Shown one piece after another: positions 1 through 12,034 of a stretch of 64,000 nt of DNA. The notes beneath the pieces are model-generated. The model ran no database searches and was not told the DNA's origin. It saw only the letters and a program-made list of their open reading frames with translations. The stretch lies in contig NC_090283.1 in NCBI RefSeq assembly GCF_037392515.1, positions 25,932,249 through 25,996,248 on the forward strand. Reading direction: 5' to 3'. Numbering within the stretch: position 1 is the first letter of the stretch; each line of letters begins with the position of its first letter. Source of the stretch: Haliotis asinina. Taxonomy: Eukaryota > Mollusca > Gastropoda > Lepetellida > Haliotidae. The position numbers were made by a program, and so were the translations under genes.

Positions 1-2007
1 TCATTTGTGAAAAACGCACTCATTAATAAACAACATGCTGTGTCTATCTTTTTTGATCTTGAGAAGGCATATGACACAACCTGGAAATATGGCATACTGA
101 GAGATTTACATGATTTCGGTTTGAGAGGTCGTTTGCCTGAATTCATTGCTAAATTTTTAAATAACAGGCAATTTCAAGTCCGCGTGGGTTCTACCCTGTC
201 TGATCATTATAATCAGGATCAGGGTGTTCCACAAGGCAGTATTTTGTCAGTCACTCTTTTTAGCGTCAAGATCAACAGTTTATCTAAAGTTTTAAACGAT
301 TTAATCGATGGATATTTATTTGTGGATGATTTTAATATTTCTTGCCGCGGTAAGAATATGCATACTATTGAACGGCAACTGCAGCTGTGTTTAAGCAAAA
401 TTGATAAATGGTGTCTTGAAAACGGTTTTAAATTTTCTAAATCAAAAACCAATTGTATACACTTCTGTCGTAAATACAAACCCCATAAAGAACCAGAGTT
501 ATTTCTCAGTGGTACTCCCATCAAAGTCGTCAAGGAGGCCAAGTTCTTGGGACTTATTTTCGACTCACATTTGACCTTTTTGCCACATATTAAATCCCTT
601 AAAGCCAAATGCCTGAAGGCACTCGATTTATTAAAGGTTGTTTCAAATTCAAAATGGGGAGGGGATCAATCTACCCTTCTTCACTTATATAGATCACTGA
701 TCCGATCTAAACTTGATTACGGCTCCATCGTATATGGTGGCGCTTGTCAAAGCAACCTAAAACTACTTGATCCTGTTCACCACCAAGGCCTAAGACTTTG
801 TCTTGGTTCTTTTAGAACCTCTCCTATCGACAGTCTATACGTCGAAGCTGATGAGCCTTCTCTCAACTTACGTCGTATCAAACTATCTTTACAATACATT
901 ACAAAATTAGCTTCTAATGAGTCTAACCCCGCATTTAATTGTGTTTTTAATCCTCTCTATGGGGATTTGTACAACAAAAAGTCTTCCCTTGTTCCGCCTC
1001 TTGGGCTCAGAATTAAGCCATTTCTTGCTGCTTCCAGCATTGAGCTGAACCATATAGCTCCTTCCCGTCTTCTTTCTTCTCCTCCTTGGCAGTTGGTTAG
1101 GCCACATGTTGACCTAACATTAACATCACTTAAACAATCAGAAACGAATGAATTACAGTATAAACAAGAATATAATCAATTGAAACATAAATATAGCAAT
1201 TAAAAATCCTTATTTACAGATGGGTCCAAGGACGGTGGCGCAGTCGCTTGTGCCACTGTCACTGGATCCAGAACAATATCTTCTAGGTTACCAGATAATA
1301 GTTCTATTTTTACAGCTGAAGCTAACGCCATATTAACAGCTCTAAAATATATTCAAAGACACCCTAAACGTAAACAATATATAATCTATTCTGATTCTCT
1401 TTCTTGCCTTCAAGCTATTAAAAATGTATCATGTAAACATCCACTTTTAATTGAAATAATTGAATTGTATAATAATCTTGCTACTGGCCAGTACGACATC
1501 GTCTTCTGTTGGTTACCAAGCCACGTAGGCATTTCTGGTAACGCAATGGCTGATCTTGCTGCCAAGGCAGCACTCAACAAATCTGGGACACCACTTCTTA
1601 TTCCTTACAGTGATTACAAAGCCACCATTAGATCTTATATCCGTGGTCTGATGCAGAAGAAGTGGGACACCCAAGTAGGTATCAATAAATTACATGAAAT
1701 AAAACCGTATATTGGTTACACCTACTTGGGTTGTCAGTCCAGATTTGAAGAGGTTATTTTAAGACGATGTCGTATTGGCCATACTAGATATACTCATTCA
1801 TACCTTTTAAAAGGTGAGGATCCTCCATTTTGTATCCCTTGTGATGAGAGAGTTACAGTCAAGCATATCCTGCTTGACTGTGTTGAATTCTCCATCACAA
1901 GGGATACGTATTTTACAGTTAAAACAATTAAGGATCTTTTTACCAGCGTTAGGTCTCATTTAATTATTGATTTTTTAAAAGAAATTGATTTTTTGGTTGA
2001 ATTTTGA
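1..2007 (+). pseudogene. LINE ORF2 fragment: reverse transcriptase, RNase H and CCHC tail, one in-frame stop
   Basis: One frame is open from the left edge to 2007 except for a TAA at 1201-1203, exactly between RT and RNase H. RT motifs are visible: FDLEKAYDTTW (motif A, about 52-84), GVPQGSILS (motif B) and the catalytic FVDD box (about 322-333). RNase H follows with TDGSK (first Asp), EANAI (Glu), YSDSLS (Asp) and LPSHVGISGNAMAD (His and last Asp), so all catalytic positions are present. Near the C terminus is a C-x2-C-x7-H-x4-C motif (about 1831-1885), as seen at the end of many I/Jockey-group ORF2 proteins. The protein would copy element RNA at the target site. The endonuclease lies outside the window. 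The stop could be inactivating or could separate two products. Confidence 0.85.
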
Positions 2008-2564
2008 AATTATGTTGTGTAAATAGATGTATTTTAATTATTGGAAGTTTGGATTTGTAACTTGAATTGTTGGTGGCTGTACCCTCAAAGGGGGTTGAAG
2101 TATTGTAAAATTATTGTCCTCCTGAGAGGGTACGTAAGTCCAAAAACATTCACAGTAAATTTAAACTTTCCACTGTTCTTAGTCGTAGTATATCTGTATA
2201 TTTAATTTTTGGCTAGATATGTCTAAGTTGCTAACAGCTGAGGGGATGATGTAAATCCGACTAGGCTCCATGCAGGTAGCAAAAGTACTGTAAGTCCCCA
2301 TGGTCCCTAGTATGATGATCTACCTTCAGTTGCTGGCAACCTATAGCCTGATTTTATACTGTATTGTCCGAATAGTGATATTAGTTTTAAACTTTCCACA
2401 CTAGTTTTAATCTCATTTGTGATATTCTAGTTGTTTTACTGTCCTTCGCTGACAGGTTTTTATACAATGCATGTATTTCATTTCAGTGTTGAATGTTCTC
2501 GTCACGATATGGCTGAGACATTGCCGATGTGACGTTAAATACTAACTCACTCACTCACTCACTC
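1..2564 (+). mobile_element. I-like non-LTR retrotransposon (LINE), 5' part outside the window
   Basis: The element enters the window already inside its reverse transcriptase and runs through RNase H, a cysteine-histidine tail and a 3' UTR of about 555 bp. It ends in five to six ACTC repeats rather than poly(A). RT followed by RNase H in one polypeptide is the order of the I group of LINEs (I, Nimb, Ingi, Loa), so I place it there without choosing a clade. The last 60 bp (2504-2564) resemble the 3' ends of the SINEs elsewhere in the window. Apart from one stop codon the reading frame is undamaged, so the copy is probably young. Confidence 0.85.
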
Positions 2565-2939
2565 CTCGGGGAGTTGAGATTGTGTTTGAGTTTAACATCC
2601 CATGATCGAGAGAAAATCAAAGTGCCTTTAAGCAACTGATCTTTGGTACTTTACAGATGTTAATTAGGAGATAAACAGTTTGGTCTGTTCAATTTCCGGA
2701 ATTCACTGCAACATTCGGCGTCCCATCTTTCATGGGAGATATAAGTTACGTCATGTTCGAAATGAACAACTGTCAATATAATACAAAAAAAAACAAAGTG
2801 TATTCAGTCATTTTCCTAAATTACACTTGACGAGTAGCATATTGCGTCTCTTCATGCTAATCTTAATTACCACTCTCAAATACCACTCTGCCAGAATTAC
2901 AATGGCAGTGAAAGAATTCCATTCCACATCAGGTAACCT
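2565..2939. other. unannotated spacer between two LINEs
   Basis: AT-rich DNA downstream of the ACTC tail. I see no coding frame, repeat or recognisable element in it. Confidence 0.5.
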
Positions 2940-5015
2940 TACGTAGACGTCAGGTTAGGACTAGTCCTTTTCATAGATTTCGAAAACGATTTTGATTTTG
3001 TTTCTGAAAGGTTTTTAATGAAAGTAATGGAGAAGTGTGGATTTAGTTCAAGTATGATAAAAATAGATACACATACTGACCCATGACACATCACCATCTA
3101 TCATACACAAATGGACATATGTCATGTGTTCATGCTTGAAAGGGGATGTGGGCAGGGCCGTCCTGTATCACCCTATCTCTTCATTCTTACTGTGGATATT
3201 ATTAGGGTATTATGATTCGAAATAACTTCGGTATCAAGGGTATAATACTGCATAATAGTGAACAGAAACGGGGACAATATGCTGATAATACACAGCTCTT
3301 TCTGATAAAAGTCTTAACCCATCAATTCAAACACTAACTCAAAATGAACACTGACAAAACTAATGCAATATGGATACGCTCAGTGTCAGGCAGGAAACTC
3401 ACATCAGACAGTGATTTGAATCTTGACTGGTAGTGGAAACTTTGATTTTTTTTAAATTACATTGAATGCTTCACTAAATGACCTGCGAATGCCCAGAACA
3501 TATGAATATACTGCTTGTTGGCTAGCGAAAAAGGGAATTAATTGGGAAAATCACTGTCATTAAAACCCTAGCTATCTTCCACACAGCTTCCTAATCCGCT
3601 TCGAGCCTTTATTAATGATTTGAACAGCATAATCTTCAAATTTATGTGCAGTGATATAAGCGACAAAATACAAAGAACAGCCATGACTAGATCTCATCAT
3701 GAAGGTGACCTGAGAGTGATAGACCTAGATTCTTTTATCAATACAATGAAATCGTCATCATTAAAACGCTTCATAAAGACGAATGAAAGCTTCAGTAACA
3801 TTTTCCCTTGACGATGTGTGTTAGCTCTGGACTCAAAATCGCTTGAATGGTTTATCCGAGTCAGACAACCCTTTTTTGGAGAGATGTTCTTTTGGCCTGG
3901 GGAATATTGTATAGAAACCACACTCTGAAGATATCAACCAAATCATGGTACAATATTCTGTGGTTATATTATCATGATAAATCCTTATATAATACAGAAC
4001 TGGTTTGATCATAGTCTACACAATATCAGAGGTGTTTATGGTGAAAATAGCTTCCTCAGCTTTGAAAAAATCCAACAGGTGTACAGAATAAAGGAACTTT
4101 CGTAATTTTTCAACGGTTTATTATACAATATCCCAGATACGTGGAAGCATCTCATTAGAAACAAACCACAATTTATACCAGCTTAATTTCATCCATATCA
4201 GTCTCGATATGATTTCAAATGATAAAAGCTCAAGGATAGTTTACAATGAATTAATTAAGAATGATAATATTTCAAAAGTATTAGAACAATGGAACTTCGA
4301 TCATGCTATCAAGTGGAGAGAAGCCTTCGCTTGTGAGTGAGTGAGTGAGTATAGTTTTACGCTGCACTCAGCAATATTACACCTATATGGCGGCGGTCTG
4401 TAAATAATCGAGTCTGGACCAGTCAATCCAGTGAGCAACAACATGAGCATCGATCTGCGCAATTGGGAACCGATGACATATGTTAACCAAGTCAGCAAGC
4501 CTGACCACCCGATCCCGTTAGTCGCCTCTTACGACAAGCATAGTCGCCTTTTATGGCAAGCATGGGTTGCTGAAGGCCTATTCTACCCCAGGACCCTCAC
4601 GGGTACCTTCGTTTGTTATAGAAAATATACAAATGATTCCAAGTTATTATACTTTCGAATAACTTTTATTAACAGATCAATATACACAAGAAATGACTGA
4701 AAATGAGGTATGTTGATGATGATCTCTGCTCGTTTTGTAAAACAGACTCTGGAAATATTTTACATGTCTTCTGTGAATGTCAGATAGTTTTCAGCTTCTG
4801 GCAGAATGCAGAGAATTTCATGAATACTATTTCAAACGTAATCTGAAAAAAGCAATATACTGTATAATGTTCGGGTTAAACACTTACATAGTTTATCATA
4901 TCTTACCCATTGCCAAAAGAGTTATCTACATCTCGAGTCTTCGACAACTTACCCTATCTTTTTACAGATTAATCTCACTAATAAAGGACACTTGTGAAAC
5001 TGAACAATTCATAGC
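2940..5015 (+). mobile_element. decayed L1/Tx1-like LINE ORF2 remnant, split by a SINE
   Basis: Translated pieces in shifting frames match the RT-to-C-terminus order of L1/Tx1-type LINEs: VLFIDFENDFD (motif A, about 2968), LERGCGQGRPVSPYLF (about 3138-3185), ADNTQLF (degraded YADD box, about 3281), then DKTNAIWIRS and GKITVIKTLAIS (about 3545). A C-terminal piece reads DDDLCSFCKTDSG and HVFCECQ (about 4718-4780). Multiple frameshifts and stops make it a dead fossil. A SINE at 4334-4605 interrupts it and the LINE resumes on the other side. Subfamily placement is from memory of motif wording and is less certain than the LINE call. Confidence 0.7.
4324..4615 (-). mobile_element. SINE-1 (ACTC-tailed) with target-site duplication
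   Basis: This is the best preserved SINE-1 copy, body about 4334-4605, read on the minus strand so that the GTGA repeats at 4334 are its ACTC tail. Flanking direct repeats CCTTCGCTTG (4324-4333) and CCTTCGTTTG (4606-4615) match at 9 of 10 positions, the target-site duplication of L1-independent retroposition. The body contains the block ATATGGCGGCGGTCTGTAAA and GAGCATCGATCTGCGCAA shared with five other copies here. Its non-coding nature is clear. Its head does not show convincing tRNA promoter boxes. Confidence 0.85.
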
Positions 5016-5559
5016 ATGAAAAAAATAACGGATGTGGTAAAACGGGGTTTTTCGGCCTCTGTAACTCGCCAATACTTACGTGTACTAACGAGAGTTTCAA
5101 CTCGTATGTATTCCGGTTGCGGTAGTGAGTGCTTCGGATATTTCCTAGTCAGTCAGTCCGTCAATCCGTCAGTCAGTCCATCAGTTCGTCTGTGTTTTAG
5201 CTATCCAATTTAGCGTAAACTAGGAGGGCTCTGATTGGAGAGGTGTCAGTATTGCGGGCCAATCACTGATAGCCTAACTTTCGGCATCCGGGTAGTCACT
5301 CAGTGTGTCCTTGACGACCAGTGGCTGGCTGGAGGTGAGAGCACCCCGATTCGTACGTTCTGTATCAGAACAAAACCCCTTTTCCACCCCTTCTTGTAAT
5401 GTTTGTTCAAAAGTAAAGTTGTAATTGTGTGAAGTAGTTCAGTCCAAACAGAGTGAATGGATTAATTTCTGCCGGCGCGGTGACATGGTGCATTGCAAGT
5501 ATTACATGATTTAGTTGAGTTGGTATGGGAGTAAGACACAGTTCTTGGGCTTCATTTGA
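5016..5559. other. spacer with a (CAGT)n-like microsatellite
   Basis: Contains an imperfect CAGT/CCGT repeat around 5148-5185. No gene is recognised. The stretch could belong to a long terminal repeat or UTR, but I could not define its ends. Confidence 0.4.
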
Positions 5560-5574
5560 GGTTCACCCCTCTGT

Positions 5575-5995
5575 TATATTGTAGCAGTTAGATGTTTACT
5601 GCAGAACCTAGTCGTGTTAGCATCAGTTGTGACACTGTTTGTAGCAGTCGTTAGTTGCTTTCCCACACTGGCTTGTAGCAGTTAGATGTTTACTGCAGAA
5701 CCTTGATGAGTTAACATCACTTCTGAGACAGTTTGTAGCAGTCGTGGGTTGTCTCACTTTCATTTGTGGCAGTTAGTTATTTACTGCAGAATTGAGTCTG
5801 GTTGGCACCATATGTGACATGTAGAAGTTGCGAGATGTTGATGCATGTTGCTGTTTTGTAGCATTCAGGTTGGCATCAGATGTGACTCTGGAATATTATC
5901 CGTGAGACATTGTGGCAGTCAGGTGTATTGTCAGCGAACACTCTTTACAGCAGAACCTAGTCAGGTTGACATTAGATGTGGGAAGTGAGTACTGA
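5575..5995 (+). repeat. degenerate tandem repeat with GTAGCAGTTAGATGTTTACT core
   Basis: The phrase GTAGCAGTTAGATGTTTACT followed by GCAGAACC appears at about 5582 and 5679 and in weaker forms near 5766 and 5950. GTAGCAGTCGT phrases lie between them, giving a period of roughly 95-100 bp that decays outward. Non-coding. Confidence 0.6.
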
Positions 5996-6154
5996 CTTGC
6001 TGCTCTGTGTTCGTTTCGTGTTTCTCGTAATGTAAAACATTAACATTCCAATAAGTGCAATTATCTATACTATGTTATTATAATAAATATTCTTTGTTAA
6101 AGCCATATTGTGTTCAGTTGTGCTTCATCCCGCAGCAAAGAGTGTTAATAACCT

Positions 6155-6250
6155 GGGACAATAGTACGAGCTTGGCCATTAGTGTTTCCATATAACACCT
6201 TCTTAAAAATACACAACGTCCATTGATGGCCAGACTCGTGCTATTACACA
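6155..6250. repeat. imperfect hairpin near an AATAAA-like site
   Basis: ACAATAGTACGAGCTTGGCC (about 6160-6179) is an imperfect inverted match to GGCCAGACTCGTGCTATTAC (about 6227-6246), with about 47 bp between. An ATAATAAATATTC stretch at about 6078-6090 lies just upstream. This could be a transcript end or the edge of a mobile element. Confidence 0.4.
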
Positions 6251-6745
6251 GATATAGTGACTTTAATTAAAATTGCAAAGAACTGACTGAACTATTCTTT
6301 GAAACGCCATAAAACAGTCAGTGAGGGCTGCTATCAGTTTCATTTTATATAGTGTCATTATGAATTATATACACTAGAAAAGGCGTATTCTGTTACAACC
6401 TGCGCGTATCCATTATGCTTGACCGTGACTTGAATACCTTGTCACTGAAATGCATATTGTCCATATTTAATGTCTGCCTTATCTATGCATAAATGTATCA
6501 AATGGTATAATAGTCAAAAAGTTTGACTTACTGTTGATTAAGGAAGTTGATATTTAAGGTGTAATTGCGACTGCCCCGAAACATTTCGATCACGGACGCA
6601 ATTGTAAAACTTTCCAAGTGCGCAGAGGACTTAGATGAAGAAACAATGGCAACGCTACAAGAATCGACGCATTGGCGGTCAGACCCCTGCAAAATGGCCG
6701 GGTACGTACGACCTCTTCAGTACACAGTTGGATTCGGGGCAGTAT
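6250..6745. other. unannotated stretch
   Basis: A 60-codon frame starting with ATG around 6565 has no recognisable features and is probably chance. Nothing else is seen. Confidence 0.4.
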
Positions 6746-6749
6746 GATT

Positions 6750-6975
6750 TTAAACTTTAAACCCGATTCCGGCAGGGGATAACAGAGTAACAGCTGTTGT
6801 GTGAAGGCAATGATTTGTGTACCTGTATGGCAAGTTGGCAGTCTTGGAGATATTTTTCATCAATTTGTGACAGTGAGTTTTTGCCAACGCACCGTGAGTT
6901 GTACCAACCAGAATCGTGGATTTCGACAACAGATCTTGGATGTTGAAAGAACGATTCATTAGAGGGATTCATGCG
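6750..6975 (-). pseudogene. Crypton-type tyrosine recombinase remnant
   Basis: On the minus strand a fragment reads CHKLMKNISKTANLPYRYTN followed by HCLHTTAVTLLSPAGI. This is the wording of the catalytic half of Crypton and Crypton-derived (ZMYM/KIAA1958-like) tyrosine recombinases, where NHCIRATxVTLL carries the conserved HxxR. The Arg is His here (HCLHTT), so the site is lost. A second frame just upstream (FFQHPRS, WYNS, VGKNSLS) gives the preceding segment, so there is also a frameshift. No ends are recognised. Family call from memory of conserved wording. Confidence 0.55.
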
Positions 6976-7640
6976 GGATTTGTACGCTTTGAAGCATGAA
7001 ACCGGATTTTAACATTATTAAATGGTTTGATATGTGTCAGTGGGAGTTCCTAGACTGCATTAATTAGTGCCTTTTAGTGCCATTAGTATCGATTAATATA
7101 TCACCATGATCACGGTATTATAATTCAGTGTTAGATGAAATATAAATCACGCGGAAAACTGTTTATGCAAAATAACAGCTACATTTGCTTTTATACCTTT
7201 GATAATTGTGTTTGGAAGTTGAGTGACAGTCTACCGAAAGGGAGGTAACTAATACGTAACTTCCTTTTGGCTTCTGTACAAAATTTTAAAGGTTGCACAC
7301 CTCTGAAGAGTTTTGCACCCCATCTTATACCTCTCTAATTTGCTCTCGATAATGATCCATCACTTCTGGCAATCCATTCTTATCAACCTTGGCAAAGTGG
7401 CACAGTGGATTTACGCTCGGTGGACAAGATGGATCCGGGTCAGCGTTAGCGCTGGAATTACACCTTAATGTATCATTGTAATATGCTAAATTTACAATAT
7501 ATGTGTTTAAAAGAAGATGATATATCATTTCTTCGTGATATAAAATAAAATTAAATCATTTTATTATTTCTCACGTGAATTTTCATTTCATTTCGCTCAT
7601 GGTTGTGCGCTGATGGCGAAAGAATGAAATTTCGAAAGAA
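6976..7640. other. unannotated stretch
   Basis: AT-rich. A short inverted pair GGGAGGTAACT / AACTTCC at about 7241-7267 resembles terminal motifs of molluscan MITE-like repeats. No gene is seen. Confidence 0.35.
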
Positions 7641-7729
7641 TGTCATTGATTCTTGATACACTCGAATTACAGTCCCTTTGAGGCATTTCCAAGAAACTAA
7701 AACTCCTCTCTTTCTCTTGCTTACTCTAT

Positions 7730-8560
7730 ACACATGCCCAACACCACCCACCACCCCCATCAACACCCATGGCTGCCAACGTCGACAAGCATGCCACCAC
7801 GTCAGAGACCTCCGACATCACACCTTCATGCACCACCTCTACTATCCTCACTACGGCAACTACGCAGGGTGACCAAAATGATCCTACATCATTGGTGCGT
7901 AGCCAGCAATGCTAAAACAAGTTGTGCATGATGGGAAAGAACTCTTAGTGCAAAGATTTGAGAAACTTGACGAGTAACGTAAAGAAAATATAAATTCAAG
8001 AAATGGACAAGAAACTTACCGAACCAGAAGAAAGGTCAGATTTAAGGGCAAGTCAGCAAAACAAGTCTTATCGGGATCGTATCCTACACTTGGAAAATGA
8101 ACTTCTGAAAACAAACTTCTCAGCTGATACCAAACTATATTCAATTGAAACTAATCTAACGGCACTCTGGAATATGAACAGATAAAGCAAATTAGCAAAT
8201 AAAGAAAACGCACAACGTGACAGACAACAACGCCAAGATCGACCCCAACTGCAACGACGTCGACAACGATTTTTTTTCCTGTGACCTCAGCAAGCAGACG
8301 ACACCAAGTCCCGACAGAAAGTCAATCACCCCTCTCCACGGCGGCCAAACAAGACTGGCAACAAGATTAAGAATGACATCTCTCATACTATCAGATCCAT
8401 CCCTAAGCAGTATCACGCACTACAAGGTGTTACCAGAGTGGAACTGAACCGTCTTGTGTCAGATAATGTCAGTGCGGAAGAATCAGTTGACTCTGTTAAA
8501 GACGTAAACTGTAACTATACACATGATCAGAATGATGAGGAAAATCTTTCGTAATAACTA
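7730..8560 (+). pseudogene. possible decayed LINE ORF1 (coiled-coil type)
   Basis: A Thr/Ser-rich opening (about 7770) is followed after stops by a 60-codon frame at 8003-8185 rich in Lys, Glu and Leu with a coiled-coil look (YRDRILHLENELLKTNFS). A charged tract continues in other frames to about 8550. This layout recalls ORF1 of Tx1-type LINEs, but I recognise no RNA-binding domain. It may be a fragment of the same family as 2940-5015. Low certainty. Confidence 0.25.
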
Positions 8561-9945
8561 TTAACTATACAGTGTCACCTATACGGTGCAAGTCAATCTT
8601 GTCTTAGAGTCAGGTGTTAGAGAAGTGTATAGAAGACTATATGCCAGGCCTCTTGAAGCGTGTGTGCTTCGAATCACACAGTTTTCACATTTCAAAAAAT
8701 CTTCCCCGATTTCCTTCTCGACCTGCGGTCGGTGAAGGTGTCAAAACCAGGTCCAGAAAAGGTCGAGTTTAGATCGGCATTAGGTCGAGTTGGTCGCGTT
8801 GACGGTCGAGCTCTTAGGGTTAAAACTGGTACACATGGTACATGTCGCTCTATTCACGAAAAGTAATGGAGCGAGCAGACAATGGAATGACTTCACAACT
8901 GTAATTTAATGCCAGTTGCTTCATCAGAGCCAAGCAGCTGTCAGTGGTCACTCTCAACACCAACACTCAATACCTGCTGCCACCCACCCTGAGGTACACC
9001 CTGAGCACACCACAAATGCAATCGGAACAGGCTGGCATCTTCCCTATCTTTGCCTTAAGTGCTGCTGCAGTTTGTTCATCTTATGTTTGTTTCTTATTTT
9101 CTTCACATCGATTGCCAATTGTAAATGTACATGCATCTTGTACAACTGTATTGAAGTTTGTCTTTTCTGGGTTCTGAGTCCCTGTTCTCATATGTTGACG
9201 AGATTCAAAGACGTGACGCAACACAGTGGTATCTGTTCATCTAAGTCTGTGATATTATTCAGAGTGATGAGGAGGATCTGGAACCTCATTGCCAGAATCC
9301 CCAAGGTATTTTCTTAGAACTCGTCGAGGCCCAGTCGTGGTCCCTCTGAAGATGTTCACATCCAGGTGTAGAACGGGAAGGCATTGTCGCCGATGATGAA
9401 GTATGACACTTGACGGGGGAATAGAAGGTCATCGCGCAAAGATCAGATCAATGGTTGAATATATGGGCGTCTAATGCTGATTCCTCTGATCCTTTGTTGA
9501 CCCACAGGAACTTGTAGTCAGCCCCAAAAAGTGCCAGGAAGATGGGGAAAAAGTTCTTGAAGTTGTAGAAGACAGACCTGCTTTTGGGAGGCTTCTCGAT
9601 GAGTACGTGTGTGCCATATCACACACTGGTGTATCCAAGCTGTTTGATATTTTGTGAAAGATTTTGCTAGGTTGTGAAGAGACATCTTATTTTTTGTTTT
9701 GTTTTGTTTTGTATGGTGGTACGAAATGATCAAATAAAAGGGGTTATCTCCCTTTGACCGCCATGTGCCTTTTATAACAGCTGACAAGGAAGGAACACAT
9801 CGTGACTTTTCGACTGTGAATATGAGTGAATTTTACGCAGAGTAAGAACATCGTTGTGTCAGCATGTCAGTAGAGTATTTCTTGTGTATCAACCGCCAAA
9901 ATAAACCCTTATTCGCAGCCTCGTTTCTGATTTCGTCATGTTCTC
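8561..9945. other. unannotated stretch
   Basis: Includes a short GTTTT repeat near 9690-9710 and GGTTATCTCCCTTTGAC (about 9742), a motif common in molluscan repeats. Frames of 60-133 codons here have no recognisable content. No gene called. Confidence 0.4.
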
Positions 9946-9954
9946 TCACGAACA

Positions 9955-10195
9955 CGAGTCATGTTATTTCATGGATACTGTTATGTTGGGAACAATGACA
10001 TTCTGTTATATACCCCTGCGTGGTATCCCTTAATATATATGAGACATGTTATCATACGAATGGGAACAATGTCATCCTGTAATATACATATGTGGTTTAG
10101 TCTTTTAATGTGTACGAGTCGTGTTATCATTATGAATTATGATGTGAACTATACTGTTCTGTAATTTACCATGATGCAGTGTATTATATATTCTA
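9955..10195 (+). repeat. about 85-90 bp diverged satellite units
   Basis: Units contain AACAATGACATTCTGTTATA, then a TGGTAT-TTTAATGTATATGAG block and a CATGTTATCATA block. The same family is at 54795-54975, 58390-58810 and 59085-59165. Non-coding. Confidence 0.7.
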
Positions 10196-10974
10196 GTACG
10201 ACATTGTGGGATACTCGATTCTGATTGGTTGACTGCTGCACGTGACCGTCCTTAAACCTAAATCAAAGGACCGCTAATTACACGTTGACCGCTTCACCTA
10301 CGTATGAATACATAGCACTCGCTGACCTTTTTGTTTATAAACAAACATGTCGTTTGAATTAGACATAGGCGATTTTCACCTTGGTACCTTCTACGAGATA
10401 TTCTAAGAGGAATTTCGTCTAAAACCGGAATGGTTCGATGACGACCTACTGGAATCAAGAGGTACAAATGAAATTCTTCAACAAGAGAATACAGGTACAT
10501 CTTTCAGCACACACTGAGTGTCACTGAGTTAAGGATAGATTCCACATAGAGTGGTGCCGGGTATTACAGAACTGCTAACATCACATCACGCCTAAGTTAG
10601 TAAGTAATTCCCCCGATGTTTCATCACTCGTAACACAAATAAATACACAAAACGAACCTCACAATATCTTTATATGCGGGGATGGAATGTTATATATATT
10701 CGAAATGACTCCAATGTTTACATTAGTTGTGTGGGTGACGTCAAAAAAGATTTTGTGTGTATGACGTGGAAGGTGGGAACGGAAAAATAAAGAGATGGCA
10801 ATTGGACCAGCGCTTCGTTTTTGTTTGTGAAAAACACGGGTTAGCGACAGGGCCCCACATCTCGGAAGGTTGCTAACGTTTGTAGGGCGATAATCCTACA
10901 AGAATTTTGTTCAGTGACGGCCGCTTGTTCGGTAATACACGACACCGCTTTACAAAACAGTCGTACAGTGGGTA

Positions 10975-11719
10975 AGGGTATTCCGGATCACTGCCACGTA
11001 CATTTAACCCCTAGAAACTGTAAATCTCGATAGAATTCTTCACTCAATCTCTCATTTTAAAGCCGAGAAAAGGGGAGGCATGGTCATTACGTTATTAACC
11101 ACAGCAACAGAAAGTGACCTTTTATGACAACCAAAAATACCCTGTTACTTATGCCAGAGGCGGAAGCAATGAGGTTGGAGTAGACTCGAGCTATAGTTTG
11201 TTTCATTTTTAAACACAAGAAGATACACACCCATAAAGAGTTCAAAAGGCTGGTAGTAATAGATTATGTTCGTTAGCTTTACAATCAGTAACTGATGATG
11301 TGATGTTAAAAAGCTCCTGACTGAATAGAGCGTGAAAGGTTCTGAAAAGATTGGTTATTTTGCCTCGATAGTTGAACTGTACAAGTTAAAGTCGCATGTA
11401 GAATTCACGACAAAATAATATATATCAATACTGAAGAGATAAACCACTTATGCAGTAAAATATTTTCAGCCCACACTGGTACCTGGTATCATGATTCTGG
11501 AGTATGTTGTTATGAGCAGCAAGTGTTAAAACTATGTAGCAAGTGGGTGTTGTTATCAACTGCAATGTTTGTTAATTAATCGTTATCCAACATTATGGAT
11601 ATTGTTAACGCATCTATTTAATTAAACACGTGTTACTGTTTGACACAGACCCCTGTTGCCCCAAACGAGCACCAATAACCGAACACTGCCTCGTTATGTC
11701 ACGTGATCCGGAATACCCT
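10975..11719. mobile_element. MITE-like element with 17-bp perfect terminal inverted repeats
   Basis: AGGGTATTCCGGATCAC (10975-10991) is the exact reverse complement of GTGATCCGGAATACCCT (11703-11719), 745 bp apart. The interior is non-coding and AT-rich. I see no clear target-site duplication, so the superfamily is open. Related CCGGAACTGCC strings at about 11729 and 11903 lie just outside. Confidence 0.5.
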
Positions 11720-12034
11720 GAAATGATTCGGAACTGCCGTAACGGCGGAGCGTTTCTTTTGCGATATTTCTAAAGTCAATCAGGATCGAATTAATTTTAT
11801 ATTTTGGTGTAAGTAACATGAAACATTGTTCAGTCAGAAATTGCCCTTAGGTGTTCAGATATATTTTTGCGGAGGCACAAGCAGGTGGTTTTTCGTTAGT
11901 AATCCGGAACTGCCCTACGCACCGTATAAGACTGCACTGAATACGGTTGCCACTCCAAAACAAGGCACAAAACAGTATGAAATAAAATGAAAATTAAATA
12001 TATTATTATAAACAGCAATAAACTTAAAATACAT

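Noticed and set aside
5030-6150. Possible solo long terminal repeat
   Set aside because: The AATAAA-like site and length would fit, but I found no matching second copy, target duplication or clear TG...CA ends.
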